Below are positions 16,436 through 28,840 of a stretch of 64,000 bases of DNA, in pieces. This DNA is from Chelonobacter oris (GTDB lineage: Bacteria > Pseudomonadota > Gammaproteobacteria > Enterobacterales > Pasteurellaceae). Location: contig NZ_JSUM01000014.1 in assembly GCF_000772535.1 (NCBI RefSeq), forward strand, positions 124,001 to 188,000. Direction: 5' to 3'. The notes below the pieces were generated by a model. That model did not search any database and had not been told where the DNA came from. It saw only the letters and a list, made by a program, of their open reading frames with translations. The position numbers and the translations under genes are program-made. Numbering within the stretch: position 1 is the stretch's first letter; the number at the start of each line of letters is the position of its first letter.

Positions 16436-19087
16436 ATGAGCGAATTTGCAAGTGACATCACTCCCGTCAACATTGAAGAAGAACTAAAATCCTCCTATCT
16501 TGATTACGCCATGTCGGTTATTGTCGGGCGCGCCTTGCCCGATGTGCGTGACGGCTTGAAACCGGTGCATCGCCGAGTGCTGTTTGCGATGGGTGTCGGC
16601 GGTAACGATTACAACAAGCCGTATCGAAAATCGGCACGTATCGTCGGGGAAGTGATCGGTAAATACCACCCGCACGGCGATAGCGCCGTGTACGATACGC
16701 TGGTGCGGATGGCACAACCGTTCTCATTGCGTTATCCGTTGGTGGACGGTCAAGGTAATTTCGGTTCGGTTGACGGTGATTCACCGGCGGCAATGCGTTA
16801 TACCGAAGCCAGAATGACCAAAATCGCACACTCGCTACTGGCTGATTTAGAAAAAGAAACCGTCAATTTCCAACCGAACTATGACGGCTCGGAACAAATC
16901 CCTGAAGTGTTGCCGACCCGTATCCCTGCACTGCTGGTCAACGGTTCAAGCGGCATTGCGGTCGGAATGGCAACCAATATTCCGCCGCACAATTTGGGCG
17001 AGGTGATCGACGGCTGTCTGGCTTATATCGATAACAGCAACATCACTATTGATGAATTGATGACTTATATCCCCGGTCCGGATTTCCCGACGGCAGCCAT
17101 CATCAACGGCCGCAAAGGCATTGAAGAGGCTTATAAAACCGGCCGCGGCAAAATTTATGTCCGCGCCCGTGCCGAAGTGGAAACCGATGCCAAAGGCAAA
17201 GAAACCATTATTGTGCATGAAATTCCATATCAGGTTAACAAAGCCCGACTGATCGAAAAAATTGCCGATTTGGTAAAAGAGAAAAAAGTGGAGGGCATCA
17301 GCGCCCTGCGTGACGAATCGGACAAAGACGGAATGCGGATCGTCATCGAAATCAAACGTGACGCCGTCGGTGAAGTGGTACTCAACAATCTGTATGCCCT
17401 GACCCAATTACAGGTAACCTTCGGCATCAATACCGTTGCGCTGGATCACGGTCAGCCGAAACTGCTGAATTTAAAACAATTAATCGAAGCATTCGTGTTA
17501 CACCGTCGCGAAGTGGTTACACGCCGCACCGTATTCGAATTGCGCAAAGCGCGCGAGCGTGCGCATATCTTAGAAGGATTGGCGATTGCATTGGCGAACA
17601 TTGATCCGATTATCGAATTGATCCGTCAGGCGCCGACGCCGGCAGCCGCAAAAGAAGGCCTGTTGTCAAAACCATGGCGACTGGGACACGTTTCGCAAAT
17701 GCTGGAAGCAACCGGTGTAGACGCCGCCCGTCCGGAAGATTTAGCCCCCGAATACGGTATTCGTGAAAACCTCTATTATTTGACCGAAGTCCAAGCACAG
17801 GCAATTTTGGATTTACGCCTGCAAAAACTGACCGGACTGGAACATGAAAAACTGCTGGACGAATATAAAGGTTTGTTGGATATCATCGGCGAATTACTGT
17901 TTATTCTGAACAATCCTGAACGCTTGATGGAAGTAATTCGTGAAGAATTAAACGAAATCAGACAACAATTTGACGATCCGCGCCGTACCGAGATTACCGC
18001 CAGTTCGGCGGATATCAGTCTGGAAGATTTGATTGCGCCGGAAGATGTGGTGGTAACGCTTTCCCATGAAGGCTACGTGAAATATCAGCCGCTTTCCGAC
18101 TATGAAGCGCAACGCCGCGGCGGTAAAGGCAAATCCGCCACTAAAATGAAAGAAGAAGACTTTATCGAACGCTTATTAGTCGCCAACACCCACGATACCA
18201 TTCTGTGTTTCTCCAGCCGCGGCCGGCTCTACTGGCTGCGGGTGTTCCAGCTGCCTCAAGCCAGCCGAGGCGCAAGAGGCCGACCGATTGTCAATATTCT
18301 GCCGTTACAGCCGGACGAACGCATCACTGCGATTCTGCCGGTCGCCGAATATGCCGAAAACAAATATATCTTTATGGCAACCGCCAGCGGTACGGTGAAA
18401 AAAACCGCCCTGACCGAATTCAGCCGTCCGCGCGCCAGTGGTTTGATTGCGATTAACCTGCGTGATAATGACGAATTGATCGGGGTTGACATCACCGAGG
18501 GCAACAATGAAATCATGCTGTTTTCATCGCAAGGCCGCGTAGTGCGCTTCAGCGAAGAGGCAGTACGTGCGATGGGACGTACCGCAACCGGTGTACGCGG
18601 GATCCGTCTGGCACTGACTAATGATTTAAATGCGGATGAAAACGACAATGATGACGCCAATGTCGCCGACGATGCGGAAACCGCACTTGATTTGAGTATT
18701 GATAAAGTAGTTTCGCTGGTGGTGCCGAAAAATGACGGTGCGATTCTGACCGCCACCCAAAACGGCTACGGCAAACGTACCTTATTGGGCGAATACCCTG
18801 CCAAATCACGCAACACTAAAGGCGTAATCTCAATTAAAGTCAGTGAACGCAACGGGAAAGTCGTGGCGGCGGTACAAGTGGCAGAAAACGATCAAATTAT
18901 GTTGATCACCGATGCCGGCACATTGGTTCGCACCCGCGTGAGCGAGGTCAGCACTATCGGCCGTAATACTCAAGGCGTTCGTCTGATTCGTACTGCCGAA
19001 AACGAACATGTCGTTGGTCTGGAAAAAGTCTGTGATTTGGATGAAGAAGATGAAACCGATGAGGTCATAGCCGAAACCGAAGCATAA
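16436..19087 (+). CDS. gyrA: DNA gyrase subunit A
   Basis: Breakage-reunion subunit of gyrase, which introduces negative supercoils. 883 residues. The quinolone region [19 protein letters not shown] has Ser83 and Asp87 (susceptible-type residues); catalytic Tyr122 is in [10 protein letters not shown]. The GyrA box QRRGGKG and the six-bladed C-terminal domain follow. Compared with E. coli there is an acidic insertion at about residues 727-753 between GIRLAL and DKVVSLV, containing an uptake sequence. The tail is acidic ([15 protein letters not shown]). Monocistronic, with its own promoter and terminator. Confidence 0.99.
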   Translation: MSEFASDITPVNIEEELKSSYLDYAMSVIVGRALPDVRDGLKPVHRRVLFAMGVGGNDYNKPYRKSARIVGEVIGKYHPHGDSAVYDTLVRMAQPFSLRYPLVDGQGNFGSVDGDSPAAMRYTEARMTKIAHSLLADLEKETVNFQPNYDGSEQIPEVLPTRIPALLVNGSSGIAVGMATNIPPHNLGEVIDGCLAYIDNSNITIDELMTYIPGPDFPTAAIINGRKGIEEAYKTGRGKIYVRARAEVETDAKGKETIIVHEIPYQVNKARLIEKIADLVKEKKVEGISALRDESDKDGMRIVIEIKRDAVGEVVLNNLYALTQLQVTFGINTVALDHGQPKLLNLKQLIEAFVLHRREVVTRRTVFELRKARERAHILEGLAIALANIDPIIELIRQAPTPAAAKEGLLSKPWRLGHVSQMLEATGVDAARPEDLAPEYGIRENLYYLTEVQAQAILDLRLQKLTGLEHEKLLDEYKGLLDIIGELLFILNNPERLMEVIREELNEIRQQFDDPRRTEITASSADISLEDLIAPEDVVVTLSHEGYVKYQPLSDYEAQRRGGKGKSATKMKEEDFIERLLVANTHDTILCFSSRGRLYWLRVFQLPQASRGARGRPIVNILPLQPDERITAILPVAEYAENKYIFMATASGTVKKTALTEFSRPRASGLIAINLRDNDELIGVDITEGNNEIMLFSSQGRVVRFSEEAVRAMGRTATGVRGIRLALTNDLNADENDNDDANVADDAETALDLSIDKVVSLVVPKNDGAILTATQNGYGKRTLLGEYPAKSRNTKGVISIKVSERNGKVVAAVQVAENDQIMLITDAGTLVRTRVSEVSTIGRNTQGVRLIRTAENEHVVGLEKVCDLDEEDETDEVIAETEA

Positions 19088-19100
19088 CCACGTCTCAATA

Positions 19101-19139
19101 AAACGGGCGCAAGAAAGTCAATCTGCGCCCGTTTCTTTT
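19101..19139 (+). terminator. gyrA terminator
   Basis: 11-bp stem AAACGGGCGCA / TGCGCCCGTTT with a 12-base loop, followed by CTTTTG. It lies 13 bases after the gyrA stop and just before the convergent phosphoesterase gene. Confidence 0.8.
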
Positions 19140-19155
19140 GCTTCAAAACCGCACT

Positions 19156-20259
19156 TTAGCGGTTAATATCGATAATCATCACTTCCGATTGCGATCCGAT
19201 TCGGAAAGGAATTCCCCAAAAGCCGTAGCCTGAAGTCACAAAGAAATGCCGTTCGTTCAAATTCAAATAACCGTGATCAAGCGGATAAATAAAGGCGGTG
19301 ATCAGATTCGCCGGGAAAACCTGTCCTTTATGCGCATGACCTGAAACCTGTAAATCCAACGCCAACTCTGCATTTTGTTTGATATCATCCGGTCGGTGAT
19401 CAAGTAAAATGCGTAAACGGCCGTCTTGCGGCAATCGGCTGAGTAATTGATCCAGCGGTAAACGGCTTTTGTCGAGATGATCGTTACGTCCGACCACAAT
19501 AAACCGGTTATCAATCATCACCGCTTCATCAGCCAACACCTGAATACCGGCTTGTGTTAATGCTTGATAAATCTGACGTTGAGCGCCAAAAAAATCATGA
19601 TTTCCCAACGTTGCATACACACCTAACGGCGCTTGCAATGCCTGCAAGTGCGGCGGCATATTTTCCGCCAGATAATAGTCCAGATTATCATCCATAATAT
19701 CGCCCGGCATCAGGATAATATCCACCTGTTGTTCGCGCATAATCTCCGCCAGTTTATCCAATTGTTTGCCGCCGAACCATTTTCCCAAATGCAAATCCGC
19801 CACCATGCCAATCCGTAAACTGCCCTGTAATTTTTCACTTTGAACGGCATAATGCCGGACATACGGTGTATAGGCGTTATACAGCCCCAAACCGATAAAA
19901 AATACATATAATAACGGCGCGGCGACACGCAAAGTGCGGTTCAGTTTCGGTGCCGATATCCATTTCCTGGCGATTAACCACAACAACCATAAAGCCAGAA
20001 TCAGCATAAAAGCATATGCCAGTAAAAACAGCACAAGTGCGGTTAGCCTGAACTGCGGAAAAATGCGGCTAGCGGTAATCGCCATTAATGTATTCGGTAT
20101 GATCCACAGCAATAAACTCAGTGCCAGACCGCACTTTTGCCCGCCTTTTGGTTTAAAACAGGGGCTGAAATACCAGCGCAAGCCACGTTGGGTTACATAA
20201 ATAAACAGTTGGGCGGTAATCATCACAACCGCAAAAATAATCAAATAACGTGGTGGCAT
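19156..20259 (-). CDS. membrane-anchored calcineurin-like metallophosphoesterase
   Basis: 367 residues: four or so hydrophobic segments in the first 140 residues, then a calcineurin-like phosphoesterase domain. All dinuclear metal motifs are present: VADLHLGKWFG, MPGDIMDD, LGNHDFFG, and GHAHKGQ. Related to the YaeI/YkuE group; substrate unknown (YkuE-type members act near the cell wall, YaeI on phosphodiesters). The active domain would lie after the last membrane segment. Stands alone between convergent gyrA and acnB. Confidence 0.85.
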   Translation of the reverse strand: MPPRYLIIFAVVMITAQLFIYVTQRGLRWYFSPCFKPKGGQKCGLALSLLLWIIPNTLMAITASRIFPQFRLTALVLFLLAYAFMLILALWLLWLIARKWISAPKLNRTLRVAAPLLYVFFIGLGLYNAYTPYVRHYAVQSEKLQGSLRIGMVADLHLGKWFGGKQLDKLAEIMREQQVDIILMPGDIMDDNLDYYLAENMPPHLQALQAPLGVYATLGNHDFFGAQRQIYQALTQAGIQVLADEAVMIDNRFIVVGRNDHLDKSRLPLDQLLSRLPQDGRLRILLDHRPDDIKQNAELALDLQVSGHAHKGQVFPANLITAFIYPLDHGYLNLNERHFFVTSGYGFWGIPFRIGSQSEVMIIDINR

Positions 20260-20295
20260 GGCAGACTCCGAAAATTAGCGCCGAAAAATGCGTTC

Positions 20296-20325
20296 AAAAA
20301 AATCCCTTAGCAAGGGCTAAGGGAT
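20296..20325 (-). terminator. acnB terminator
   Basis: Reading leftward, a 10-bp stem ATCCCTTAGC / GCTAAGGGAT with a CCTT loop followed by seven T. It is 29 bases after the acnB stop. Confidence 0.9.
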
Positions 20326-20353
20326 CACAAGTATAAACGTTTAACTATAAATT

Positions 20354-22963
20354 TTACACTGCCGTCTGGAAAATTACCTCATCGGCTTTTTTCACATAAC
20401 TGTTAATCTGGTCAAAATTCATATAACGGTAAGTATCCTCTTTATCCGTTTGCAGTTCGGCCGAATAGTCGAGGTATTCTTCAACGGTCGGCAGTCTGCC
20501 CAATAATGCGGTAACGGCCGATAATTCCGCCGAAGCCAGATATACATTGGCACCCTGCCCTAAACGGTTAGGAAAATTTCGGGTCGAGGTAGAAACCACC
20601 GTAGCGCCGCTCGCCACACGCGCCTGATTGCCCATACATAATGAACAGCCCGGCATCTCCATTCTGGCACCGCTCTTACCGAAAATGCTGTAATAGCCTT
20701 CTTCAGTCAACAGTGCCGCATCCATTTTAGTCGGCGGTGCAATCCATAAACGGGTCGGAATCACATCTTTGAATTTATCCAACAACTTGCCTGCGGCACG
20801 AAAATGCCCGATATTGGTCATACAAGAGCCGATAAATACTTCATCAATTTTGTCACCGGCCACATCCGATAATTTGCGTGCATCATCAGGGTCGTTCGGT
20901 GCGCACAAAATCGGTTCTTTGATTTCATTCAGATTAATCTCAATCACCGCCGCATACTCAGCGTCCGCATCGGCGGCCATCAGCTGCGGATTAGCCAACC
21001 ATCCCTGCATTCCTTTGATTCGACGTTCCAAAGTACGCACATCACCGTAGCCTTCGGCAATCATCCATTTCAACAAGGTGATGTTGGAATTAAGGTATTC
21101 GATAATCGGTTCTTTATCCAATTTGATGGTACAAGCCGCCGCCGAACGTTCCGCCGACGCATCGGAAAGCTCGAACGCCTGCTCGATTTTCAGTTGTTCC
21201 AAGCCTTCGATTTCCAAAATACGTCCGGAGAAAATGTTTTTCTTACCTTTTTTCTCAACAGTCAGCAATCCCTGCTGAATCGCATAATACGGAATAGCAT
21301 GCACCAGATCACGCAACGTGATACCCGGCTGCATTGTGCCGCTAAAGCGTACCAGAACGGATTCAGGCATATCCAACGGCATGACGCCGGTTGCTGCGGC
21401 AAACGCCACCAGTCCCGAACCGGCCGGAAATGAAATACCGATCGGGAAACGGGTATGGGAATCGCCGCCGGTACCGACAGTATCCGGCAATAACATACGA
21501 TTTAGCCAGGAGTGGATAATGCCGTCTCCCGGGCGCAGGGAAACGCCGCCACGGTTCATAATAAAATCAGGTAATGTATGGTGTGTGGTAACATCTACCG
21601 GTTTCGGATAAGCCGCCGTATGACAGAAAGATTGCATCACCAAATCCGCTGAAAATCCCAGACAAGCCAGATCTTTCAGCTCATCGCGTGTCATCGGTCC
21701 GGTTGTGTCTTGCGAACCGACTGAGGTCATTCTGGGCTCACAATATTGCCCCGGACGAATCCCTTCCACACCGCAAGCCCGTCCGACCATTTTTTGCGCT
21801 AAGGTGAATCCTTTATTGCTCTTTTCCGTAGCTTTCGGTTTGGCAAAAACATCGTTTTCTTCCAATCCCAATTCATGCCGCGCTTTATGGGTCAATCCGC
21901 GCCCGATAATCAGCGGAATCCGTCCGCCGGCACGCACTTCGTCCAACAGCACATTGGTTTTCAAACCGAATTCAGCCAATACCTGATCAGAATCATGTTT
22001 ACAAATTTTGCCTTGGTACGGATAAATATCGATCACATCGCCCATATTCAAATCGGCGACATCGACTTCAATCGGCAGTGCGCCCGCATCTTCCAGCGTA
22101 TTAAAGAAAATCGGCGCAATTTTACTGCCTAGCACCACACCGCCGGCACGCTTGTTCGGGACAAACGGGATATCGTCGCCCATAAACCATAACACCGAAT
22201 TGGTCGCCGATTTACGTGATGAACCGGTTCCGACCACATCACCGACATATGCCAACGGAAAGCCTTTTTCTTTCAATGCATTAATCTGTTTAATCGGCCC
22301 GATTACACCGGCTTCGTCCGGTTGAATACCGTCTCTTTCATTTTTCAACATCGACAGCGCATGTAAAGGAATATCCGGTCGTGACCAAGCATCTTGCGCC
22401 GGCGACAGATCATCGGTATTGGTTTCTCCGGTCACTTTAAATACCGTCACCGTGATTTTTTCGTCTAATTTCGGGCGTGACAAATACCATTCCGCTTCCG
22501 CCCACGATTTCAGCACCTGCTGCGCATATTGATTACCTGCTTTTGCCTTTTCCACCACATCATGAAAGCTGTCAAACATCAGCAATGTAAAAGAGAGGGC
22601 TTTTGCCGCCAACGGTGCCAGCGTTTCATTGTCCAACGCTTTTAACAGCGGTTCGATATTATACCCGCCCTGCATGGTGCCGAGCAGTTCCACCGCTCTT
22701 TCGGCGGAAATCAGCGGCGAATCGACATCGCCGCTAGCCAGTGCCGACAAAAACGAGGCTTTGACATAGGCCGCTTCATCAACGCCGGCCGGTATGCGAT
22801 TTTCAAATAATTCCACTAAAAAGGCTTCTTCACCGGCAATCGGTTTTTTCAATAATTCCACCAATTGTGCGGTTTGTTCTGCGTCCAGCGGCTTGGCAAT
22901 CACGCCTTGTTGTTCCCGTTCCGCGACATGGGCTCGATAATTCTGTAAGAAATCGGACATCAT
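20354..22963 (-). CDS. acnB: aconitate hydratase B
   Basis: 4Fe-4S enzyme isomerising citrate and isocitrate in the TCA cycle. 869 residues (E. coli AcnB 865). N-terminal HEAT-like domain, swivel domain ([20 protein letters not shown]), then the core with cluster cysteines in [15 protein letters not shown] and [13 protein letters not shown] and the substrate serine region [20 protein letters not shown]. In E. coli the apo form binds mRNA when iron is short, which would link it to the Fur features of this window; not testable here. Has its own promoter region and terminator. Confidence 0.98.
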   Translation of the reverse strand: MMSDFLQNYRAHVAEREQQGVIAKPLDAEQTAQLVELLKKPIAGEEAFLVELFENRIPAGVDEAAYVKASFLSALASGDVDSPLISAERAVELLGTMQGGYNIEPLLKALDNETLAPLAAKALSFTLLMFDSFHDVVEKAKAGNQYAQQVLKSWAEAEWYLSRPKLDEKITVTVFKVTGETNTDDLSPAQDAWSRPDIPLHALSMLKNERDGIQPDEAGVIGPIKQINALKEKGFPLAYVGDVVGTGSSRKSATNSVLWFMGDDIPFVPNKRAGGVVLGSKIAPIFFNTLEDAGALPIEVDVADLNMGDVIDIYPYQGKICKHDSDQVLAEFGLKTNVLLDEVRAGGRIPLIIGRGLTHKARHELGLEENDVFAKPKATEKSNKGFTLAQKMVGRACGVEGIRPGQYCEPRMTSVGSQDTTGPMTRDELKDLACLGFSADLVMQSFCHTAAYPKPVDVTTHHTLPDFIMNRGGVSLRPGDGIIHSWLNRMLLPDTVGTGGDSHTRFPIGISFPAGSGLVAFAAATGVMPLDMPESVLVRFSGTMQPGITLRDLVHAIPYYAIQQGLLTVEKKGKKNIFSGRILEIEGLEQLKIEQAFELSDASAERSAAACTIKLDKEPIIEYLNSNITLLKWMIAEGYGDVRTLERRIKGMQGWLANPQLMAADADAEYAAVIEINLNEIKEPILCAPNDPDDARKLSDVAGDKIDEVFIGSCMTNIGHFRAAGKLLDKFKDVIPTRLWIAPPTKMDAALLTEEGYYSIFGKSGARMEMPGCSLCMGNQARVASGATVVSTSTRNFPNRLGQGANVYLASAELSAVTALLGRLPTVEEYLDYSAELQTDKEDTYRYMNFDQINSYVKKADEVIFQTAV

Positions 22964-23074
22964 TACACCTCGTCATCATGATTGTGAGTAAATAGAGTAA
23001 ACAGTGTTTGAGTGACAACAGACATTCGTCGGATCTATTGTTATTAAATTGTTACATATTACACCCTACAGCGC

Positions 23075-23115
23075 ACTATACCAGCACTTTATGTGAATTC
23101 TTTGGGCTAGATCAA
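23075..23115 (-). promoter_or_regulatory. acnB promoter with CRP/FNR-like site
   Basis: Reading leftward there is a TATAGT -10 (23075-23080) about 110 bp before the acnB start, and TTGATCTAGCCCAA (23102-23115) whose centre would be near -40 from the predicted start site. The left half fits both FNR (TTGAT) and CRP (TTGATCTAG); the right half is poor. A class II activator position is suggested. The rest of the 296-bp gap holds only this, a single uptake sequence and the truB terminator. Confidence 0.4.
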
Positions 23116-23222
23116 GGATTTTTAACAAGAAAATCAGTTTTTATTCCTAAGGTATGCCGCAATCGATAGGCTGTCGATGTTATCCATTCTGTTTAGGTTG
23201 TAGAAGTGCGGTTTAAAATGAC

Positions 23223-23253
23223 AAAAAAGCGTATTTTATCAAATACGCTTTTA
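23223..23253 (-). terminator. terminator of the rimP-truB operon
   Basis: Leftward stem AAGCGTATTT / AAATACGCTT with a small loop followed by TTTTT, directly after the truB stop. Confidence 0.85.
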
Positions 23254-23259
23254 AAATAA

Positions 23260-24174
23260 TTATTGTGTTATCAGCCGCTTAGGATGAATTACATTATCCG
23301 TGATTTCCGCCATGCCCAAAAAACGGGCATCGTCGGCATATAACCGCACTTGCCCTTGTAATTGTTGCGGATTGTCGAAGCGGATACGCCGCCCAAAGCC
23401 GATTGCCGTTGTTTGCTCCGTATTCAGCCTCAATGCCGGCAGCCTGTCGACCGCCGTGTCTGTCGACAACAAATGACGATCCAGCAGCGACAAATCCTGT
23501 TGTTGCGCCAATTGCTGCAACTGTTCCAACGTTACCATTCTGTCAGCGGGATAATCGGCTACCGCACTTCGCCGCAGCACCGTTACATGGGCGCCACACC
23601 CCAGATATTCGCCTAAATCGTCAATCAGAGTACGAATATAGGTTCCTTTCGAACAATGCACATCAAGGGTTAAAAACGGGGCTTGGTAGTCGACAAATTC
23701 CAATGCGAAAATGGTAATCGGACGAGCTTCCCGTTCCACATGAATACCGGCGCGGGCATATTCATACAATGGCTTGCCTTGATGTTTCAAGGCTGAAAAC
23801 AAGGTCGGCACTTGCATGAGTTTGCCGCGAAAGTGCGGTAATGCCCCCAGAATGGCGTCCTGACCGCACTTTACTTCTTTTATGGCGACAAGCTGACCTT
23901 CGGCATCGGAGGTGTCGGTACGTTCTCCCAATTTTGCCGTCACTCGATAACGCTTATCCGCATCCAGCAGAAACTGAGAAAATTTGGTCGCTTCGCCCAA
24001 ACAGATCGGCAACATGCCTGTTGCCAACGGATCAAGCGCCCCGGTATGTCCGGCTTTGTTGGCTTGATACAACCGTTTGACTTTTTGCAGTAAATCATTG
24101 GAACTCAGCCCTTGCGGTTTGTCCACCAGTACCACACCGTCAATATCACGCCCGCGTTTTTTTGGTTTCGACAC
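23260..24174 (-). CDS. truB: tRNA pseudouridine(55) synthase
   Basis: Makes pseudouridine 55 in the T-loop of tRNAs. 304 residues. The catalytic motif [19 protein letters not shown] carries the nucleophilic Asp; [10 protein letters not shown] and [16 protein letters not shown] are the other family blocks. The start is GTG preceded by [29 protein letters not shown] fits the family. It is 8 bases after rbfA, the last gene of the operon as in E. coli. Confidence 0.97.
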   Translation of the reverse strand: MSKPKKRGRDIDGVVLVDKPQGLSSNDLLQKVKRLYQANKAGHTGALDPLATGMLPICLGEATKFSQFLLDADKRYRVTAKLGERTDTSDAEGQLVAIKEVKCGQDAILGALPHFRGKLMQVPTLFSALKHQGKPLYEYARAGIHVEREARPITIFALEFVDYQAPFLTLDVHCSKGTYIRTLIDDLGEYLGCGAHVTVLRRSAVADYPADRMVTLEQLQQLAQQQDLSLLDRHLLSTDTAVDRLPALRLNTEQTTAIGFGRRIRFDNPQQLQGQVRLYADDARFLGMAEITDNVIHPKRLITQ

Positions 24175-24182
24175 TTGCTTTC

Positions 24183-24578
24183 CTACTCTTCGCCCGACTC
24201 ATCTGTTTTATGTTTCGCTTTATCTTCATTCAGCACTTGGCTGACCAGATTCGACATTCTCATGCCTTCTACCAACGAATTGTCATACTCGAAACGCAAT
24301 TCCGGCACAATCCGCAAGCGCATGGCTTTGCCCAGCAAAGAGCGGATATAACCCGACGCTTTATGCAAACCGTCCATACCTTGTTTTACCGCCTGCTCAT
24401 CCTGATCAAACAGGAACGTAACAAATACTTTGGCATAAACCAAATCCCGCGATAATTCAACATCAGAGACGGTGACCATGCCGATACGCGGATCTTTCAC
24501 TTCGCGCTGCAAAATGACCGCGATCTCTTTTTTGATTTCTTGCGCCACTCGCTGTGAGCGGCTAAATTCTCTTGCCAT
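24183..24578 (-). CDS. rbfA: 30S ribosome-binding factor A
   Basis: Assembly factor binding the 30S subunit near the 16S 5' helix. Type II KH fold, 131 residues. Start chosen at [15 protein letters not shown], which matches the family; the 18 in-frame codons upstream run through the infB-rbfA hairpin and are not conserved protein. Family blocks [22 protein letters not shown] and YAKVFVTFL are visible. The C-terminal tail is charged. Between infB and truB. Confidence 0.96.
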   Translation of the reverse strand: MAREFSRSQRVAQEIKKEIAVILQREVKDPRIGMVTVSDVELSRDLVYAKVFVTFLFDQDEQAVKQGMDGLHKASGYIRSLLGKAMRLRIVPELRFEYDNSLVEGMRMSNLVSQVLNEDKAKHKTDESGEE

Positions 24579-24604
24579 ATAATATTTTCCATTCTCAATA
24601 GAAT

Positions 24605-24628
24605 AAAGGCGATCCGATGATCGCCTTT
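24605..24628 (-). other. intra-operon hairpin between infB and rbfA
   Basis: A perfect 10-bp stem with a four-base loop (AAAGGCGATC / GATCGCCTTT) in the 65-base gap. Reading leftward it is followed by ATTCTATTG rather than a T run, so it is at most a partial terminator or an RNA processing/stability element that could set rbfA-truB output below infB. Confidence 0.6.
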
Positions 24629-24643
24629 TCAAGTTTGCTGCGA

Positions 24644-27289
24644 TTAAATGCTGCGCTTGATTTCAACGGTTTCAAACACTTCGATTTGATCACCGACACG
24701 CACGTCATTGTAGTTCCTCACGCCGATTCCGCACTCCATGCCGTTACGTACTTCGCCGACGTCGTCTTTAAAGCGGCGCAGGGATTCCAGCTCGCCTTCA
24801 TATATAACCACATTATCACGCAAGACACGGATAGGATTGTTGCGTTTCACGATTCCCTCAGTCACCATACAGCCGGCAATCGCGCCCAACTTCGGTGATC
24901 TGAACACATCGCGCACTTCCGCCAAACCGATAATCTCTTGTTTGAATTCCGGTGCCAACATGCCGCTCATCGCCGCTTTCACTTCATTGATCAAGTCATA
25001 AATAACCGAATAATAGCGCAAATCAATATTTTCCGCTTCGATGACTCGGCGTGCAGAGGCATCGGCACGCACGTTAAAGCCGACCAGAATCGCATTTGAT
25101 GCGGCGGCCAGTGTGGCATCGGTTTCAGAAATACCGCCGACACCGGAACCAACAATTTTCACTTTCACTTCATCGGTTGACAACTCGACCAAAGATTGAC
25201 AAATCGCTTCGACAGAGCCTTGAACATCGGCTTTCACCACAATATTTACTTCGGCAACATCGCCTTCCGTCATATTGGTGAACATATTTTCCAATTTGGC
25301 TTTTTGTTGACGTGCCAATTTCACTTCACGGAACTTGCCCTGACGGTGTAACGCCACTTCACGGGCTTTTTTCTCATCACGTACCACTGTCGCTTCGTCA
25401 CCCGCCGCCGGAACGCCGGAAAGTCCTAGAATCTCAACCGGAATAGACGGCCCGGCTTGATCGATTTCTTTCCCGTTTTCATCACGCATGGCTCGTACAC
25501 GTCCGTATTCCAGACCGCACAGGACAATATCGCCACGATGCAAAGTACCGGATTGAATCAATACCGTCGCCACCGGACCGCGCCCTTTGTCGAGGTAAGA
25601 TTCGATCACCACACCGCTTGCCATCGCATCGGTTACTGCGGTCAGTTCCAAGACTTCGGATTGAATCAAAATCGCTTCCAATAAATCGTCGATTCCCAAT
25701 CCTTGTTTCGCCGAAACATGCACGAACTGCGTATCGCCGCCCCATTCTTCGGAAATCACATCATATTGCGACAATTCGTTTTTGACCCGATCCGGATCCG
25801 CTTCCGGTTTATCAATCTTGTTTACCGCGACAACCAATGGCACTTTGGCCGCCTTGGCATGTTGAATCGCCTCGATGGTTTGCGGCATCACGCCGTCATC
25901 GGCAGCCACCACCAACACCACGATATCCGTTGCTTTTGCACCACGGGCACGCATCGAAGTAAAAGCGGCGTGTCCCGGCGTATCTAAAAACGTGATCATG
26001 CCGTTTTCGGTTTCAACATGATACGCCCCGATATGCTGGGTAATCCCGCCGGCTTCGCCGGACGCCACTTTGGTTTTGCGGATATAATCCAACAATGAGG
26101 TTTTACCATGGTCAACGTGTCCCATAATGGTCACCACCGGTGCACGCGTCATTTCCACCGCATTGCTGTCTCGATCGCTCAACAACGACTCTTCCAGCTC
26201 GTTTTCACGGCGTAAAACGACTTTATGTCCCATCTCTTCGGCAACCAGTTGTGCGGTTTCCTGATCAATCACTTGGTTAATGGTCGCCATTGCGCCCATG
26301 CCCATCATCGTTTTGATCACTTCAGTGGCTTTAACCGCCATTTTGGCAGCCAATTCACCTACTGTAATGGTTTCTCCGATAACGACTTCACGGTTAACCG
26401 CCTGAGTCGGTTTGGTAAACTCCTGTTGTAATGAGCTGCCGCCACGACGCGGGGTTTTACCGCCCTTGATATTTTTCTGATTACGACGATTAGCTTCACG
26501 CTCGGTTTTATTGGTGTCGTCATCACGTCCGCCTTTTTTGGCTTTATTGATTTTTTTGTTACGACCCCGCCCTTCCTTACGACGGGTTTCTTCGTCCTCC
26601 GCTTCCTGCGCATAACGGGAAGTCAAACGGGCATCCACCACCGCCGCCGTTTCTTCTGCTTTCGGCGTTTCGTCCTTATCAGTGCTGATTTCTGCCAAAC
26701 GGCGGGCTTGTTCCGCCGACTCACGGGCTTTTTCTTCCGCTTTCTGTGTCGCCAACTCTTCGGCCTTACGACGTAATTCAGCTTCTTCCGCTTTCAATTT
26801 TTCTTTTTCCGGATCCGCTTTTTTACTTTCGACCGCACTTTGCTCCGCTTTGGCAGCAGCTTCCTGTCTGGCTTTTTGCTGTGCTTCACGTTTGGCTTTT
26901 TCTTCAGCCTCGGCACGGGCTCTCGCCTCCGCCTCACGTTTCGCCTGCGCTTCGGCTTCTTGACGAGCTTGCTCTTCCGCCGCTTTTTTCTTGACCAAGT
27001 CTTCCGCCGATGTCGGGTTGATCACCCGTTTTTTGCGTACTTCAACCTGAACTTCCTTATTTTTACCGCCCGAACCGGCAATTTTCAACGTACTGCGTTC
27101 TTTGCGCTGCAAAGTGAGTTTCTTCGGCTTAACGCCTTCACCGCTCAACGACTGTAACAGTCGTCCTTCTTCTTCCACACTGATCGGATCGTTTTCCGTT
27201 TTGCTGATCCCGGCATCCGACAATTGTTTTAATAACTGTTCAAGCGGGGTGCTAATCTCATTAGCAAGCTGTTTGACTGTTTTACTCAT
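24644..27289 (-). CDS. infB: translation initiation factor IF-2
   Basis: GTPase that places fMet-tRNA on the 30S subunit; the initiator tRNA gene is at the head of the same operon. 881 residues. N-terminal IF2_N domains (residues 1-50 and about 300-350), a long charged Ala/Glu/Arg repeat region about 90-220, then the G domain: G1 [13 protein letters not shown]3 DTPGHAAF, G4 NKID, followed by the beta-barrel and C1/C2 domains. Strong AGGGGG ribosome site. Internal starts making shorter IF2 forms, known in E. coli, cannot be judged here. Confidence 0.98.
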   Translation of the reverse strand: MSKTVKQLANEISTPLEQLLKQLSDAGISKTENDPISVEEEGRLLQSLSGEGVKPKKLTLQRKERSTLKIAGSGGKNKEVQVEVRKKRVINPTSAEDLVKKKAAEEQARQEAEAQAKREAEARARAEAEEKAKREAQQKARQEAAAKAEQSAVESKKADPEKEKLKAEEAELRRKAEELATQKAEEKARESAEQARRLAEISTDKDETPKAEETAAVVDARLTSRYAQEAEDEETRRKEGRGRNKKINKAKKGGRDDDTNKTEREANRRNQKNIKGGKTPRRGGSSLQQEFTKPTQAVNREVVIGETITVGELAAKMAVKATEVIKTMMGMGAMATINQVIDQETAQLVAEEMGHKVVLRRENELEESLLSDRDSNAVEMTRAPVVTIMGHVDHGKTSLLDYIRKTKVASGEAGGITQHIGAYHVETENGMITFLDTPGHAAFTSMRARGAKATDIVVLVVAADDGVMPQTIEAIQHAKAAKVPLVVAVNKIDKPEADPDRVKNELSQYDVISEEWGGDTQFVHVSAKQGLGIDDLLEAILIQSEVLELTAVTDAMASGVVIESYLDKGRGPVATVLIQSGTLHRGDIVLCGLEYGRVRAMRDENGKEIDQAGPSIPVEILGLSGVPAAGDEATVVRDEKKAREVALHRQGKFREVKLARQQKAKLENMFTNMTEGDVAEVNIVVKADVQGSVEAICQSLVELSTDEVKVKIVGSGVGGISETDATLAAASNAILVGFNVRADASARRVIEAENIDLRYYSVIYDLINEVKAAMSGMLAPEFKQEIIGLAEVRDVFRSPKLGAIAGCMVTEGIVKRNNPIRVLRDNVVIYEGELESLRRFKDDVGEVRNGMECGIGVRNYNDVRVGDQIEVFETVEIKRSI

Positions 27290-27305
27290 TGATTCCCCCT
27301 AAAAT

Positions 27306-28793
27306 TTACTCTGCATTGTTAAACCAGCAGATGTTGCGCGCCGCCATAATCAGCTGAGCCGCTTTTTCTTCACTCAATTCTTCAATATCGGACAAATCAT
27401 CAACACTCTGCTCCGCCAATTCTTCCAAATCCGTAATCCCTTTCTCGGCAAATTTAAATGCCAAATGGCGATCCATACCTTCCAGCTCCAGCAATTCCTG
27501 TTGGATATTGGATTGCGAAAGTTTTTCCTGTTCAGTCAATGCAATCGTCGTTAAAGCGTTTTTCGCTCGATTGCGTAGCTCTTCGACCAAATCTTCGTCC
27601 ATTCCGTCAATTTCCAGCAAATCTTCCGTCGGTACATAGGCAATCTGCTCCAACGAGCTGAAGCCTTCGTCAACCAACAATGCGGCAAAATCTTCGTCGA
27701 TATCCAGATGGCGGATAAACAAATCCAAGGATTTACCGGTTTCTTTTTGGTGCTTCTCACTCAATTCATCGGTGGTCATCACGTTCAATGTCCAGCCGGT
27801 CAACTGTGTTGCCAGACGAACGTTCTGCCCGTTACGCCCTATAGCCTGTGCCAGATTGCCGGCTTCCACCGCAATATCCATCGCGTGTTTGTCTTCATCA
27901 ACTACAATAGAGCTGACATCTGCCGGCGCCATGGCGTTAATCACAAATTGCGCCGGATTGTCATCCCAAAGTACGATGTCCACCCGTTCACCGCCCAATT
28001 CGTTGGTAATCGCCTGCACACGAGCCCCGCGCATACCGACACACGCCCCGACCGGATCAATACGGCGATCATTGCTTTTCACTGCAATTTTGGCACGCGA
28101 TCCCGGATCGCGCGCAGCGCCTTTAATTTCAATTAGTTCTTCGCCGATTTCAGGCACTTCGATACGGAACAGCTCGATAATCATTTCCGGTTTGGCGCGG
28201 GTTACAAATAATTGCGCCCCTTTCGCTTCCGGTTTGATTTGATATAACACCCCGCGGATACGATCGCCCGGGCGGAAATTTTCACGCGGCAGCATATCTT
28301 CGCGCATAATCACCGCTTCCGCCTGATTACCCAAATCCAACTGAATCGTATCACGACTGACTTTTTTCACCACGCCGGTAACGATCTCGCCTTCTTGGCT
28401 GCGGAATTGTTCCAATACTTTATTGCGCTCCGCTTCACGGATTTTACTGCTGATCACCTGACGGGCGGTTTGCATGGTGATACGATCAAATGCAATCGAT
28501 TCGATTTGATCTTCAACATATTCCCCCAACTGGATTTCAGGCTCTTCATAACGTGCCGCTTCCAGCGTAATTTCTTTAGTCGGCGCCGTCACTTCCTCTA
28601 CCACCAGCCAGCGGCGGAATGTCTCGAAATCGCCGGTTTTACGGTCAATCACCACCCGCACTTCAATATCCATTTCATGTTTTTTCTTGGTAGAAATTGC
28701 CAGTGCGTTTTCCAACGCTTCAAAGATTTTCTCACGAGGTAATAATCTTTCATTCGATACGGCTTCTGCCGCCAGTAAAATTTCTTTGCTCAT
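27306..28793 (-). CDS. nusA: transcription termination/antitermination factor NusA
   Basis: RNA polymerase-associated factor for pausing, termination and antitermination. 495 residues from [12 protein letters not shown]; seven upstream in-frame codons are excluded because the family starts here and AGAGG precedes this ATG. Order: N-terminal RNAP-binding domain, S1 ([20 protein letters not shown]), KH1/KH2 ([33 protein letters not shown]), and two C-terminal acidic repeats (from about 360). Autoregulation through the operon leader, which holds tandem terminators, is plausible. Confidence 0.98.
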   Translation of the reverse strand: MSKEILLAAEAVSNERLLPREKIFEALENALAISTKKKHEMDIEVRVVIDRKTGDFETFRRWLVVEEVTAPTKEITLEAARYEEPEIQLGEYVEDQIESIAFDRITMQTARQVISSKIREAERNKVLEQFRSQEGEIVTGVVKKVSRDTIQLDLGNQAEAVIMREDMLPRENFRPGDRIRGVLYQIKPEAKGAQLFVTRAKPEMIIELFRIEVPEIGEELIEIKGAARDPGSRAKIAVKSNDRRIDPVGACVGMRGARVQAITNELGGERVDIVLWDDNPAQFVINAMAPADVSSIVVDEDKHAMDIAVEAGNLAQAIGRNGQNVRLATQLTGWTLNVMTTDELSEKHQKETGKSLDLFIRHLDIDEDFAALLVDEGFSSLEQIAYVPTEDLLEIDGMDEDLVEELRNRAKNALTTIALTEQEKLSQSNIQQELLELEGMDRHLAFKFAEKGITDLEELAEQSVDDLSDIEELSEEKAAQLIMAARNICWFNNAE

Positions 28794-28840
28794 TTTTGCC
28801 TCTGTCTTGATCACCGCGCATCATCGCGCCATAACCACAA

